DNA of 64,000 nucleotides from positions 124,001 to 188,000 of the forward strand of contig NZ_RYEV01000007.1 in assembly GCF_004138485.1 (NCBI RefSeq), in the 5' to 3' direction. The translations under genes and the position numbers were made by a program. Below, in pieces: positions 42,081-51,246 of this stretch. The notes below the pieces were generated by a model. That model was not told where the DNA came from. It saw only the letters and a list, made by a program, of their open reading frames with translations, and searched no databases. Position 1 is the first letter of the stretch, and each line of letters starts with the position of its first letter. The stretch comes from Peristeroidobacter soli (GTDB taxonomy: Bacteria > Pseudomonadota > Gammaproteobacteria > Steroidobacterales > Steroidobacteraceae).

Positions 42081-43064
42081 GTGCTGAATATCTTCGTCCC
42101 GACAGCTCAGGGCCTGACCAAGGTCCACGTGGGCACGGGCGACGACGGACCGCCGATTCCGACCCAAGCGGTGTGGGTCGACCTGCTCGAACCCACCGTC
42201 GAGGAAGAGAAGCTGGTGGAAGCCTCGTTCGGCATCGAAGTGCCGACGCGCGAGGAAATGAAGGAGATCGAGACCTCCAACCGGCTGTACGAGGACAACG
42301 GTGCGCTCTACATGACCACGACGGTCGCCGCGCAGCTCGATACCGATCGACCGATCAGCACGGCGGTGACATTCATCCTCGCCGGCAACCGGCTCATCAC
42401 CAACCGCTACCTCGACACCAAACCGTTTCAGCAGTTCATCACTTACGCCGGCAAACATCCGGCGTCCTGCACGAACGCGGTGACCGTGCTTGCCGGCTTG
42501 ATGGAAGCATTCATCGAGCGCATCGCCGATGTGCTGGAGCGAGTCGGCTCCAGCCTGGATGGCGTTTCCAGCAACATCTTCGCGCGCAACGGCAACGGCC
42601 AGCCGACCAGCAACGACCTGCGCGCCATGATCGAGCGCATCGGCTTCAACGGCGAGCTGAACTCCAAGGGCCGCGAGAGCCTGGTCAGCCTGGGCCGCTT
42701 GTTGATGTTCGTGCAGCAGTCGGTGCCGGGCATCAGCGCCGAGCAGCGCGACCGCTTTCATTCCATCAGCCGCGACGTGCTGTCACTCTCCGACCACGCC
42801 TCGTTCCTGGGTTCGAAGGTTTCGTTCCTGCTGGAAGCGACGCTCGGCCTGATCAACGTCGAGCAGAACAACATCATCAAGATCTTTTCGGTGGCGGCCG
42901 TGCTGTTCCTGCCCCCGACCCTGATCGCCAGCATCTACGGCATGAACTATCACTTGCTGCCGGACCTGCCGGGCAAGTACAACAATTTCTTCTTTTCCAT
43001 CGGGCTGATGATCGCCTCGATGGGTGTCACTTACTGGCTGTTCAAACGCAAAGGTTGGCTGTAG
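42081..43064 (+). CDS. corA: CorA-family magnesium transporter
   Basis: 327 aa, GTG start at 42081. Large cytoplasmic N-terminal domain and two C-terminal helices; the CorA selectivity motif YGMN is at residues 286-289 and the chain ends KRKGWL, as CorA proteins do. Channel for Mg2+ (and Co2+). Next gene starts at the base after its stop. Confidence 0.95.
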   Translation: MLNIFVPTAQGLTKVHVGTGDDGPPIPTQAVWVDLLEPTVEEEKLVEASFGIEVPTREEMKEIETSNRLYEDNGALYMTTTVAAQLDTDRPISTAVTFILAGNRLITNRYLDTKPFQQFITYAGKHPASCTNAVTVLAGLMEAFIERIADVLERVGSSLDGVSSNIFARNGNGQPTSNDLRAMIERIGFNGELNSKGRESLVSLGRLLMFVQQSVPGISAEQRDRFHSISRDVLSLSDHASFLGSKVSFLLEATLGLINVEQNNIIKIFSVAAVLFLPPTLIASIYGMNYHLLPDLPGKYNNFFFSIGLMIASMGVTYWLFKRKGWL

Positions 43065-43922
43065 ATGGCGGCTCACAACATCACCAGCATGGCGCTGTTC
43101 TGCGATTTCGAGAACGTCGCGCTCGGTGTGCGTGATGCGCAATACGCCAAGTTCGACATCGACCGCGTGCTCGAGCGCCTGCTGCTCAAGGGCAGCATCG
43201 TCGTGAAGAAGGCGTACTGCGACTGGGATCGCTACAAGGATTTCAAGAAGCCCATGCACGAGGCGTCGTTCGAGCTGATCGAGATTCCGCACGTAAAGAT
43301 CTCGGGCAAGAACTCCGCCGACATCCGCCTGGTCGTGGACGCGCTGGATCTTTGTTACACCAAAGCGCACGTCGACACGTTCGTCATCATCAGCGGCGAC
43401 TCGGACTTCTCGCCGCTGGTCAGCAAACTTCGAGAGAACAACAAGACCGTCATCGGCGTCGGCGTGAAGAGCTCGACCTCGGACCTGCTGATCGCCAATT
43501 GCGACGAGTTCATTTTCTACGACGATCTGGTGCGTCAGGACGAAAAGAAACGCCAGGGTCGCGCACGTCGTAAACAGCCCGCCACGTCGAAGCAGACGGC
43601 CGCCGCTACTGCTGCCGGCGCGGAAGCACCGAAGGCCGCGAAGCCGGAGACGACCGAGGAAGACCGCAAGCAGCAGGCGTTCGATCTGGTGCTCGACACC
43701 ATCGATGCGCTGGGCGAGGAGCGCGATCAGGACGAGAAGATCTGGGGTTCGATGGTCAAGCAGACCTTGAAGCGCCGCAATCCCGGTTTCAACGAAAGCT
43801 ATTTCGGCTTCCGCACCTTCAGCGATCTGCTCGAAGAGGCGCAACAGCGCAAGCTGCTGACCCTGGAGCCGGATCAGAAATCGGGCGGCTACATCATCCG
43901 CCGGGCGCCACGGCCGGAATGA
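43065..43922 (+). CDS. NYN-domain (LabA/DUF88) putative RNase with C-terminal OST-HTH
   Basis: 285 aa. N-terminal NYN/PIN-like domain (1-165) with the acidic residues expected for catalysis in FCDFENVALG, KNSADIRLVVDALD and IISGDSDFSPLV. A charged linker rich in Lys/Ala follows (165-205), then an OST-HTH/LOTUS-like winged helix (about 205-280) including YFGFRTFSDLLEEA. LabA-type proteins probably cut or bind RNA. Starts directly after corA, so co-transcribed. Confidence 0.88.
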   Translation: MAAHNITSMALFCDFENVALGVRDAQYAKFDIDRVLERLLLKGSIVVKKAYCDWDRYKDFKKPMHEASFELIEIPHVKISGKNSADIRLVVDALDLCYTKAHVDTFVIISGDSDFSPLVSKLRENNKTVIGVGVKSSTSDLLIANCDEFIFYDDLVRQDEKKRQGRARRKQPATSKQTAAATAAGAEAPKAAKPETTEEDRKQQAFDLVLDTIDALGEERDQDEKIWGSMVKQTLKRRNPGFNESYFGFRTFSDLLEEAQQRKLLTLEPDQKSGGYIIRRAPRPE

Positions 43923-44928
43923 CGACATCTGCCACGATCGGCAGATGATCCGAACCGAGCGACGGCCCCACCGAGGTCGTCAGGCTGCGCCAGTGTCGTG
44001 ACATCAAGCAATGATCGATGCGGATGCCCACCGGCGCGAATTGCGACGGCCAGGTGCGCGCCAGCCCGAAGCCGAGCGCGGCGTCGCGCAGCCCCGACTC
44101 TTCCAGCGCGTCGCTGAAATATTCCGACCAGGGCGTGAGATTGAAATCGCCCGCGACCAGCAGCGGCCCGCCTTGCGCCTTGCTCAAGGCCACCAGCGAA
44201 TTCAGCTCCTGATTGCGATACGCCGAATTGCGCGGCCCCAGCGGCCAGTTCAAGTGCACGCCGAGCACGGTCACCGACGTCCCTCGCCAATCCAGCATCA
44301 CCCGGGAAGCGACCGCGCCGCCCTGAGACAGCGGCACCGACTCCGCCGAGATCACCGGCCATTTGGTGAACACCGCCGCGCCCATGCGACTGTTATCCAT
44401 CTGATAGTGAGGATACGTCGGCAGCAGCGGCAACAGCCGCTCCGCCTGCGGTTGCGTCAGCTCGAGCAACACGACTGCGTCCGCTTGTGACTTTTCGATG
44501 TACTCCGCGACGCGCGCCATGTCCGGGTTGCGAAACCAGACATTGAAAGACACCACCCGGAATGTTTCTTCGCGCGTGGCGGTCGCGGCGGCGACCGGTA
44601 CTGATTCGCTGGCGATATAAGGAAGCAGCGGCACGATGCTGACACCGAAGCCCGCCGCGGCGGCAACGGCAATCCAGAACCGCCGCAACACCATGAGCAC
44701 GCACGCGAGCACGACGAACAGCGCCGCGTACTGCACCCGGAAATGAGCAAACAAGTCGAACGGCCACGCGAGCTGCCCGAGCAGGGCCGCCAGCAGACAC
44801 AGCCAAAGAGCGGCGGTGCCGAGAATCGCGAGCTTGTTGGTGATGCGAAGAAACGATTGGCGGAACAATGCACTGAACCCAACGCGACCGCGGCCCGTAG
44901 CGAAGAACGGGCGGGGCGATCCCGGCAA
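43894..44928 (-). CDS. membrane-anchored endonuclease/exonuclease/phosphatase (EEP) family protein
   Basis: 344 aa. Two to three N-terminal hydrophobic segments (about 28-105) precede an EEP domain: VVSFNVWFRNPD, VVLLELTQ (metal Glu), GVHLNWPLGP, VAGDFNLTPWS (Asp, Asn) and LGSDHLPIVADV (catalytic His). The domain should face the periplasm. Substrate unknown; phosphodiester or phospholipid head group are options. Its 3' end overlaps the NYN gene by 29 bp. Confidence 0.85.
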   Translation of the reverse strand: MPGSPRPFFATGRGRVGFSALFRQSFLRITNKLAILGTAALWLCLLAALLGQLAWPFDLFAHFRVQYAALFVVLACVLMVLRRFWIAVAAAAGFGVSIVPLLPYIASESVPVAAATATREETFRVVSFNVWFRNPDMARVAEYIEKSQADAVVLLELTQPQAERLLPLLPTYPHYQMDNSRMGAAVFTKWPVISAESVPLSQGGAVASRVMLDWRGTSVTVLGVHLNWPLGPRNSAYRNQELNSLVALSKAQGGPLLVAGDFNLTPWSEYFSDALEESGLRDAALGFGLARTWPSQFAPVGIRIDHCLMSRHWRSLTTSVGPSLGSDHLPIVADVVIPAVAPGG

Positions 44929-44931
44929 CGT

Positions 44932-45402
44932 TTACATCAACACTTTGGCGGACACGCGAGGGGTGGCAGCGCGGCCCGTGGCGGTGGCATAAAACAAATC
45001 CATCGTACGAATGCCTTTCACACGACGCGTTGAACGCCGCACTTCACGCAGCAGCTTCAACAGCAATTGTTCATTGGCGCGGCGACCGCCGCTGGCGAAT
45101 TCCGACGTGATACCGATGTGAACGACAGTGACGTGCTCGATGTCCTGACGGGCGTACACGGCAACCCCCACCGGCCGGCCCGTATCCATGTCGATGGCGA
45201 ACAGCGACTGCACTTCGGGCAGGCCCTTCATATGAATCCGCAGACGGTCGCGATCGGCGACGATTTCCGGCGCACCGAATTTCTCGATGGCATCGGCAAT
45301 GCAGGCGCTGACCCGCTCCTGGCAGTCATTGAAGAACAACAGGGCTTCCAGCGCCGCTTTATGCGCTACGGGCACGTGCGATTTGAATTCTATTTTGCTC
45401 AT
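44932..45402 (-). CDS. small uncharacterised protein, GNAT-like in part
   Basis: 156 aa from ATG 45402 (MSKIEFKSHV); the open frame goes back to 45510. The central part (GRPVGVAVYARQDIEHVTVV then HIGITSEFASGGRRANEQLL) has the beta-strand/loop/helix rhythm of a GNAT acetyltransferase, but the acetyl-CoA motif is not clear. No assignment. 3 nt before the EEP gene, same strand. Confidence 0.55.
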   Translation of the reverse strand: MSKIEFKSHVPVAHKAALEALLFFNDCQERVSACIADAIEKFGAPEIVADRDRLRIHMKGLPEVQSLFAIDMDTGRPVGVAVYARQDIEHVTVVHIGITSEFASGGRRANEQLLLKLLREVRRSTRRVKGIRTMDLFYATATGRAATPRVSAKVLM

Positions 45403-46010
45403 GACCCTACGGCGTTCCTGACGTGACGACCCGGCCTCGAAGCTGAACGGCAGGCGTTGATCCATCGCGAGGAGCGCACTATGAGCGGCGGCCACGGGCT
45501 TGTCGAGCATCCCAAGTTACCTATCGCGGTGCGTAACTGCTTGCAACGGCGGCGAAAACGCCCGGTTGTCGCATAAACGCGCCATTGACTTAACCCCACC
45601 CCTCCAGGCAAAACTGTCTGCTGCAGCGCCTTCGGCCAAGCATCGGGGGCGCGCTGTTGCAGTCATGTCACATCAGCGGGCCGAGCCCTCCGCGCGCTTT
45701 GCGAGCGGGGCCTACGACGGTTTGAGCAATCGGATTGAGCCTTTCCGGTAGTAACACGGGCGGGATTCGCGCAGGCCACTGCGTGAAACTTTGAACTGGT
45801 GCAAGTTTTCGTGATTAAAAAACGGGAACTGAGTCGAGCGACAGTCAAAGTGCTTATTGTCAGATTAGATACTCGTTCATCAGGGAGCGGAACACCGCGG
45901 TCTGGGAAGACATCACCTCGCGTTGGCGAGGCTGAAGGGCGGGTGTTTCGCATAATTCCGGCTTGAGCTGGTAGGTCTGCGTTCAGCGCAGGCGACCAAG
46001 GGGAAAAGAC
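45403..46010. other. gene-free region between the small unknown gene and the kinase operon
   Basis: 608 nt, divergent on both sides, so it must hold two promoters. No ORF with domain character. Stretches around 45780-45870 are A/T-richer than the surroundings. GGAACTG at 45825 followed by TCAAA at 45845 recalls sigma-E but the 13-nt spacing is wrong. AGGGGA precedes the kinase ATG as a good ribosome site. Confidence 0.5.
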
Positions 46011-48332
46011 ATGGGAATTCTTGATCTGGGTCGGTACAAGGGAATCGTGTTCGCGATCACCGGCTTCCTGGTGTTCATCGCCATCATCCTGGCGGTCAAC
46101 CACGGTAAGGCCGGCGGATTCTCGGACAATGTCGCGGGCGTGCGCTTCCTCGAGAACCAGGCGGTCCTGCCCCACGCGGTGTATGACGCCAGCGTGCAAC
46201 TGGCGCAACGCCTGCAGAACGGCGAAAAGGTCGACGACGCGCTGGAAAGCCTGCGCAAGGCGGCCACGACCTTCGATCGCTCCCTGAACAGCCTCGCCAA
46301 TGGCGGCATGATCACGGACAGCTCCGGCGACATCATCGTGTTGCCTTCCATGACCGAGCCCGAGGCGGTCGCGCAGCTGAAGAACGGCAGCAAGCTGTGG
46401 GACGGCTACAAGGCCAAGCTCGATCCCATCCTGCGCTTCTCCGGCTCGCCCTATGTGACCGCGCAGCCGGCACCCGCCCCCGCGCCGGCCCCGGCCCCGG
46501 CCGCGAACGGCAAGAATGCAGCTCCGGCGGTCGCCGCTCCGCCCCCGGCGGCACCGACGATTCAGCTCAGCCCGCGCGGCCGTCGCCTGCAGACCGCGCT
46601 GACCGATCTCACTCAGTACGGCAACACCGTCCACGGCCAGCTCTCCAAGGTGCTGACGGACCTGTCGATCCAGGTCGAGGCGAACAGCCGCAAACAGACC
46701 GACACCCTGCGTTACATCCAGGTCGGCGGCATGGCCGCGGCCCTGCTGCTGCTCGGCGCGATCTTCCTGTTCTTCACCCGCAACTTGCGCAAGGAAGAGG
46801 CTTCGGCGAACCGGCAGCGCAAGGAAACCCAGGACATTCTGCGCACCGTGAACGAAGGCCTGTTCCTGCTGGACAAGGACCTCAAGCTGGGTAGCGAGCG
46901 CTCGATGGCGCTCAACAACATCTTCCGCCGTGAAGAGTTCCTGGACCTCACGTTCGACAAGCTGCTCAAGGACATCGTCCCGGAAAAGACCCTGCGAACC
47001 GCGATGGACTATGTCGCGCTGCTGTGGGGCGAGCGGGTCAACGAAAAGCTGGTGAAGACCATCAACCCGTTGAACGAAGTCGAAGTGCACTTCGACAACC
47101 CGGCCGGCGGCTTCGACACCCACTTCCTGGAATTCGACTTCAACCGCGTGAAATCCGAAGGCTCGCTGTCCCACCTGCTGGTGACGGTGAACGACGTGAC
47201 CAAGCGCGTGATGCTGTCGCGCGAGCTACAGGAATCGCAGGAAAAGGCCCAGGCCCAGCTGGACCTGTTGTTGCGCATCCTGCACGTGGAGCCGGACAGC
47301 CTGACCAGCTTCCTCACCGACGCCGACGTGTCGTTGAAGATGGTGAACTCCATCCTCAAGGAGCCGGCGCGCGAGGAATCGGCGTTCCGCGCCAAGATCG
47401 ACGGCATCTACCGTCAGGTGCACGCGGTCAAGGGCGAAGCGGCGGCGCTGGGCCTGAAGACCGTCGAGCAGCGCGCGCACGCGTTCGAAGAATCCTTGAA
47501 CGACCTGAAGGGCCGGCAGTCGCTGTCGGGCAGCGACTTCCTGCCGCTGGTCGTGAAACTGGACGATCTGTTCAACCACCTCGCCCAGGTGCGCGAGATG
47601 TTGAGCCGGCTGGTCGACCTGCATCACGCCATCGCCACCCGCCGTACCGCCGGCAGCGAAGTCGGCGCGGAGAAGGTGGACCAGTGGCTGGCCGGTCAGG
47701 ACCAGACCCAGATCACCAAGGCCATCATTCCGCCGCCGGATCTCGGCGAGACCACCGGCGCGGTCGGCGGCCTGGAACGCACGCTCGAGGATCTGGCGGC
47801 CCGTGTCGCCAGCAGCCAGTCCAAGCAGGTCAACCTGCGCTGTGCCGGCCTGGAGGGCGTGCCCGAGTCCTATCGTCGCGCGGTCAAGGACATCACGATT
47901 CAATTGGTTCGCAACGCCGTCGTGCACGGTATCGAAGAGCCAGGCGAGCGCGCCAAGGCCAACAAGGCAGCGGCGGGTGCGCTGGCCGTTGAGTTCACAC
48001 CGCGCGGCACGGACGGTTACGAGCTGATCGTCCAGGACGACGGTCGTGGCCTGCAGCTGGAGCGGATCAAGGAAGTCGCCGTGGAACGCGGCCTGATCAC
48101 GCCGGCGCAGGCGGCATTGCTCGACCCGCGTCAGACCATGGCGTTGATTTTCCGCCCCGGCTTCTCGACGGCGGATCGCGTCACCACCGACGCCGGCCGT
48201 GGCGCCGGCATGGATCTGGTGCGCATTCTGGTCGCCGAGCTCGGCGGCCGCGTCGGCCTGGCCTCGGCCGGCGGCAAGTTCTCCAAGTTCAAGATCTGGC
48301 TGCCCGCGACCCAAAGCGCGGTAGCCGCCTGA
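46011..48332 (+). CDS. CheA-like membrane histidine kinase with internal HPt domain
   Basis: 773 aa. TM1 at 11-30, extracytoplasmic part 31-234 with an Ala/Pro-rich segment (151-182), TM2 about 236-256, PAS-like region 270-400, coiled coil 400-425, HPt-like domain about 440-545 with phospho-His H471 in QVHAVKGEAAALGL, then a HATPase_c domain (about 600-770: N-box QLVRNAVVHGIEEPGE, G1 QDDGRGLQLERIKE, G2 DAGRGAGMDLVRILVAELGG). The ATPase boxes are of the CheA type, but no P3 dimerisation segment or CheW-like P5 domain is seen. Heads a four-gene signalling operon. Confidence 0.88.
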   Translation: MGILDLGRYKGIVFAITGFLVFIAIILAVNHGKAGGFSDNVAGVRFLENQAVLPHAVYDASVQLAQRLQNGEKVDDALESLRKAATTFDRSLNSLANGGMITDSSGDIIVLPSMTEPEAVAQLKNGSKLWDGYKAKLDPILRFSGSPYVTAQPAPAPAPAPAPAANGKNAAPAVAAPPPAAPTIQLSPRGRRLQTALTDLTQYGNTVHGQLSKVLTDLSIQVEANSRKQTDTLRYIQVGGMAAALLLLGAIFLFFTRNLRKEEASANRQRKETQDILRTVNEGLFLLDKDLKLGSERSMALNNIFRREEFLDLTFDKLLKDIVPEKTLRTAMDYVALLWGERVNEKLVKTINPLNEVEVHFDNPAGGFDTHFLEFDFNRVKSEGSLSHLLVTVNDVTKRVMLSRELQESQEKAQAQLDLLLRILHVEPDSLTSFLTDADVSLKMVNSILKEPAREESAFRAKIDGIYRQVHAVKGEAAALGLKTVEQRAHAFEESLNDLKGRQSLSGSDFLPLVVKLDDLFNHLAQVREMLSRLVDLHHAIATRRTAGSEVGAEKVDQWLAGQDQTQITKAIIPPPDLGETTGAVGGLERTLEDLAARVASSQSKQVNLRCAGLEGVPESYRRAVKDITIQLVRNAVVHGIEEPGERAKANKAAAGALAVEFTPRGTDGYELIVQDDGRGLQLERIKEVAVERGLITPAQAALLDPRQTMALIFRPGFSTADRVTTDAGRGAGMDLVRILVAELGGRVGLASAGGKFSKFKIWLPATQSAVAA

Positions 48333-48395
48333 TGCCCCTTAAGTGACGGACCGAACTACTTCGTACTGGAATACTGAAGACTAAGAGGGACTGTA

Positions 48396-48815
48396 ATGGC
48401 GAGCGCCAATGCCAAGGCTTCACCGTTGACGGGCGGGAAGCTCAAGCTCATGATTTGTGACGATTCGAACATCATTCGCCGCAAGATCGAGCGGGAGCTG
48501 CAGATCGAGAGGCTGCAAGTCATCGCCACCGCGGCGAATGGCAAGCTGGCCGTCGAAGCATTCCGCAAGGACCCCGCGGATGTCGTCACCATGGACATCA
48601 CGATGCCCGAGATGGACGGCATCGAGTGCGTCGAAAACCTGGTGAAGATCAAACCGGATGTTCTCATCCTGATCATATCGGCGCTTTCGGACAAGGCTAC
48701 CGCCATCGAAGCATTGAAGAAGGGCGCCAATGGCTTTCTCTGCAAACCATTCACAGATCGCCAGCTTACGGAAGCGCTGGAAGAGCTGTTGAGGGGCGCC
48801 GGCAATGATGACTAA
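48396..48815 (+). CDS. CheY-like response regulator
   Basis: 139 aa. Receiver domain only: acidic pair D22/D23 (MICDDSNIIRRK), phospho-acceptor D67 (VVTMDITMPEMDG), Ser95 at the switch Thr/Ser position and Lys117 (FLCKPF). No output domain. The likely target of the upstream kinase and of the CheX-like phosphatase downstream, with which it overlaps by 11 nt. Confidence 0.93.
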   Translation: MASANAKASPLTGGKLKLMICDDSNIIRRKIERELQIERLQVIATAANGKLAVEAFRKDPADVVTMDITMPEMDGIECVENLVKIKPDVLILIISALSDKATAIEALKKGANGFLCKPFTDRQLTEALEELLRGAGNDD

Positions 48816-49254
48816 AGTTGAATTGGAAACGTTCGTCGAGGGAACGACGCACTACTTCGCGACCGCGGCCAACCAGCCGGCGTCGGTCGGCTCGCCCTAT
48901 ATCGTGCAGGAAGGCAAGCCCACGATTCAGGAATTCACCGGCATGATCTCCATCGCCGGCAAGCGTCGCGGCATCGTCTATTTCACGGCGTCGCGGCCGA
49001 TGCTCACGGTCATGCTGATGCGCATGGGCGAAACCGAGCTCACCCAGGAAAACATGTGCGACCTGGTGGGCGAAGTCGCCAACACGATTTCCGGCAACGC
49101 CCGTCGCGATTTCGGCAAGGACTTCATGATCTCGGTGCCGACCGTCGTGGCTGGCGAACCCGAGAAGATCGTCACTCCCGACAACATCCGCTCGTTCGTC
49201 ATTCCGATCAATTGGCGCAGTCATAGCGCGCAGCTGGTCGTGTGTCTCGAATGA
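48805..49254 (+). CDS. CheX-like CheY-P phosphatase
   Basis: 149 aa. The helix DLVGEVANTISGNARRDFG holds the E90-x2-N93 signature that CheX/CheC phosphatases insert into the CheY-P active site. Length is that of CheX. Overlapping the cheY-like gene argues that it resets that regulator. CheX is usual in spirochaetes and Firmicutes, and in other bacteria appears in non-flagellar chemosensory clusters. Confidence 0.85.
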   Translation: MMTKVELETFVEGTTHYFATAANQPASVGSPYIVQEGKPTIQEFTGMISIAGKRRGIVYFTASRPMLTVMLMRMGETELTQENMCDLVGEVANTISGNARRDFGKDFMISVPTVVAGEPEKIVTPDNIRSFVIPINWRSHSAQLVVCLE

Positions 49255-49270
49255 TCGGTCTTGTCAGATG

Positions 49271-49300
49271 ATCGAAAGCGGCCCGGAGGGCCCTTTCGAT
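49271..49300 (+). repeat. hairpin element, TCGAAAGCGGCC...GGCCCTTTCGA type (second copy)
   Basis: ATCGAAAG (49271-49278) / CTTTCGAT (49293-49300) with an inner GGCC/GGCC stem and the same unpaired C as the copy at 7421. Lies between the CheX and TonB-fusion genes, where it would sit in a leader if translation starts at 49312. No T-run follows. Confidence 0.6.
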
Positions 49301-49311
49301 TCGAGAATGAT

Positions 49312-51246
49312 GTGCACAGTACGAAGTCCGAAGATTTCCTCAACACGGTCCGCACCACTGCGGCGCGGCCGGGTCAGGTCGTCGATGTCGTCGTAGTCAC
49401 GTCAGATGCAAGTCTGCTCGAGGCCCTGCGGTCCTCCGCGGGGTCCGAGCACGCTCTCTGGGATGCTCCTTCCGCCGATGCTGCCGTCGACTATCTGATC
49501 GGCGGCCGCTGCGACGTGCTCATAGCCGACCTCGGCTCGCTTCACGGCGACGTTGGGCCATTGCTGGAGCGTTTGCAGGCGCAGTTTCCCGAGCTGATCT
49601 TCATGGCGATCGGCCGGCGCGAAGACGAAGGCACGGTCGCGTCGTTGCTCAGCACCGGTCGTATCTATCGTTATCTGCACAAGCCCATCTCGCCGGGCCG
49701 TGCCTTTCAATTCTTGAATGCAGCCACGCGTCGCTATAACGAGCTGCGCGATGGCACACCCGTCGCGTTGCAGACGGTGCGCACGATGGCTCGCAAACGG
49801 CCGTATCTCGGCAAGGCCATCGCGGCCGGCAGCGGAGTCGTCGCGGCGGTGGTGGCATTCGCGATCTGGTGGCAGTCACGCGAGCAAGGCTTGCCCGCGA
49901 CGTTGCAGACCACGCATGTCGCTGAAACTTCAGTTGTAGATCAGGTGAAGTCCAAGCTGGGCAGCGCGCAGATCGCGTATCTGAGCGGCCGTCTCATCGA
50001 TCCTCGCGGCGACAACGCGCTCCAGTATTACCGGGACGTGCTGACGCTCGATGCGAAGAACGCCGAGGCGAAGGCCGGTATGCAGAAGGTCTTCGATACG
50101 CTCGAGCAGCGGGTCGTCAAAGCGCTGGATGAGCGGAATGCTGCTCGCGGCGTGACTGCCTGGACGGCATTGCAACGAGCCACCCCGAATCATCCGCGAC
50201 TCGATGCTCTGCGAGCGCAATTGTTGGCGCTGTCGCGGACGGCGCCGAAGACGCAGGCGGCGGTTGCGAGCAATGCCCGGCCGCTGACCGACCCGGGCAC
50301 TCAGCCTGGCGCGGTCGGCACGACAGGGGCCGCCAACGCTGGGTCGGCTGCATTAATCGCCGCCGGCAACGCGTCGTCTGCTGCGTCAACTGCCGTCTCT
50401 CGCGATGCAAGCACCTCTGCGAGTTCTTCCGAGGCCGAGCGCCTCGCTGCGGCCGCCGCCGAGCGCGAGCTGGCGGACGCGATTGCGCGTGAGCTTGCCG
50501 ATCAGGAGGCGGCGGCCAACGCGCCGCAGACCGAGCAGGCCGCCAGAACGACCGCCGCGACAGATGCGACCGGCCAGCAGGTCGCTGACGCCAATGGTAC
50601 CGGCACGCCGGGCATCGCTACGTCGGAGGCCGAGCCGCAGGGTCCTTCGCTGGCCGAACAAGTCGCCGCCGTCAGCTCGCTTCGCGAGCGCGGCTCTTTG
50701 ATCTCCCCTGCTGGCAACAACGCATTCGACAGCGTGATCTCACTTCGCGAACGTTATCCGGATGCGGAGGAAGTGCGCAGCGAACAGCAACGCCTGGCCT
50801 TCGTTCTGTTGGATCGCGCTCGTACCGCACTGGCTGCCAACAACGTCGACGAAGCCGCAACACTGATCGACCGCGCCAACACGCTGATCCCGGGCATGCA
50901 GGCCGTTCGCACGCTGCAGGAACAACTGTTCATCGCTCAGGAACAGCGTGACTTCGCCAAGAACGTCGCGCAGGCCGCTTCGTTGAAGCGCGTACGTGAA
51001 GTGGCGCCGGTTTATCCAAGAGACGCGCAACGCACCGGTACGGAAGGCTGGGTGCAAGTTGAATTCACCATCTCCGCCGACGGCAGCACTCAAGACCTGC
51101 AGGTTCGCGACTCCGCGCCCAAGGAAGTCTTCGACAAAGCCGCGCTCGACTCGGTGAGCAAGTGGCGCTTCGAGCCCATTCGCAAAAACGGCACGCCGGT
51201 GGCTCAGCGCGCCGTGTTGCAACTCAAGTTCGTGCTCAACAACTGA
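49312..51246 (+). CDS. pseudo-receiver / TonB C-terminal fusion protein
   Basis: 644 aa if GTG 49312 is the start; a TTG at 49261 is in frame but lies before the hairpin element and is disfavoured. N-terminal receiver-like domain (VDVVVVTSDASLLEALRSSA, CDVLIADLGS with the Asp, YRYLHKPISPG with the Lys), one transmembrane helix (AAGSGVVAAVVAFAIWW), a long Ala/Thr/Ser-rich stretch with TPR-like segments, and a C-terminal TonB domain (VYPRDAQRTGTEGWVQVEFT to WRFEPIRKNG). This joins a cytoplasmic receiver-like module to a periplasmic TonB domain. Its role in the signalling operon is unknown. Confidence 0.82.
   Translation: MHSTKSEDFLNTVRTTAARPGQVVDVVVVTSDASLLEALRSSAGSEHALWDAPSADAAVDYLIGGRCDVLIADLGSLHGDVGPLLERLQAQFPELIFMAIGRREDEGTVASLLSTGRIYRYLHKPISPGRAFQFLNAATRRYNELRDGTPVALQTVRTMARKRPYLGKAIAAGSGVVAAVVAFAIWWQSREQGLPATLQTTHVAETSVVDQVKSKLGSAQIAYLSGRLIDPRGDNALQYYRDVLTLDAKNAEAKAGMQKVFDTLEQRVVKALDERNAARGVTAWTALQRATPNHPRLDALRAQLLALSRTAPKTQAAVASNARPLTDPGTQPGAVGTTGAANAGSAALIAAGNASSAASTAVSRDASTSASSSEAERLAAAAAERELADAIARELADQEAAANAPQTEQAARTTAATDATGQQVADANGTGTPGIATSEAEPQGPSLAEQVAAVSSLRERGSLISPAGNNAFDSVISLRERYPDAEEVRSEQQRLAFVLLDRARTALAANNVDEAATLIDRANTLIPGMQAVRTLQEQLFIAQEQRDFAKNVAQAASLKRVREVAPVYPRDAQRTGTEGWVQVEFTISADGSTQDLQVRDSAPKEVFDKAALDSVSKWRFEPIRKNGTPVAQRAVLQLKFVLNN

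Noticed and set aside
41028-42761. 577-aa minus-strand frame opposite the DsbA-like and corA genes
   Set aside because: Shadow frame; all three underlying plus-strand genes have clear motifs.
45825-45849. Second sigma-E promoter upstream of the kinase operon (GGAACTG ... TCAAA)
   Set aside because: Spacing is 13 nt instead of about 16 and the -35 has a mismatch.
45842-45875. FliA-type (sigma-28) promoter upstream of the kinase (TCAAAGTG ...)
   Set aside because: No GCCGATAA-like -10 at 11 nt.
45663-47174. 503-aa minus-strand frame opposite the kinase start
   Set aside because: Shadow; the plus-strand kinase is well supported and the frame has no domain.
49261-49311. TTG start for the pseudo-receiver/TonB gene
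   Set aside because: Would put the hairpin element inside the coding sequence and lacks a good ribosome site; GTG 49312 preferred, though not proven.
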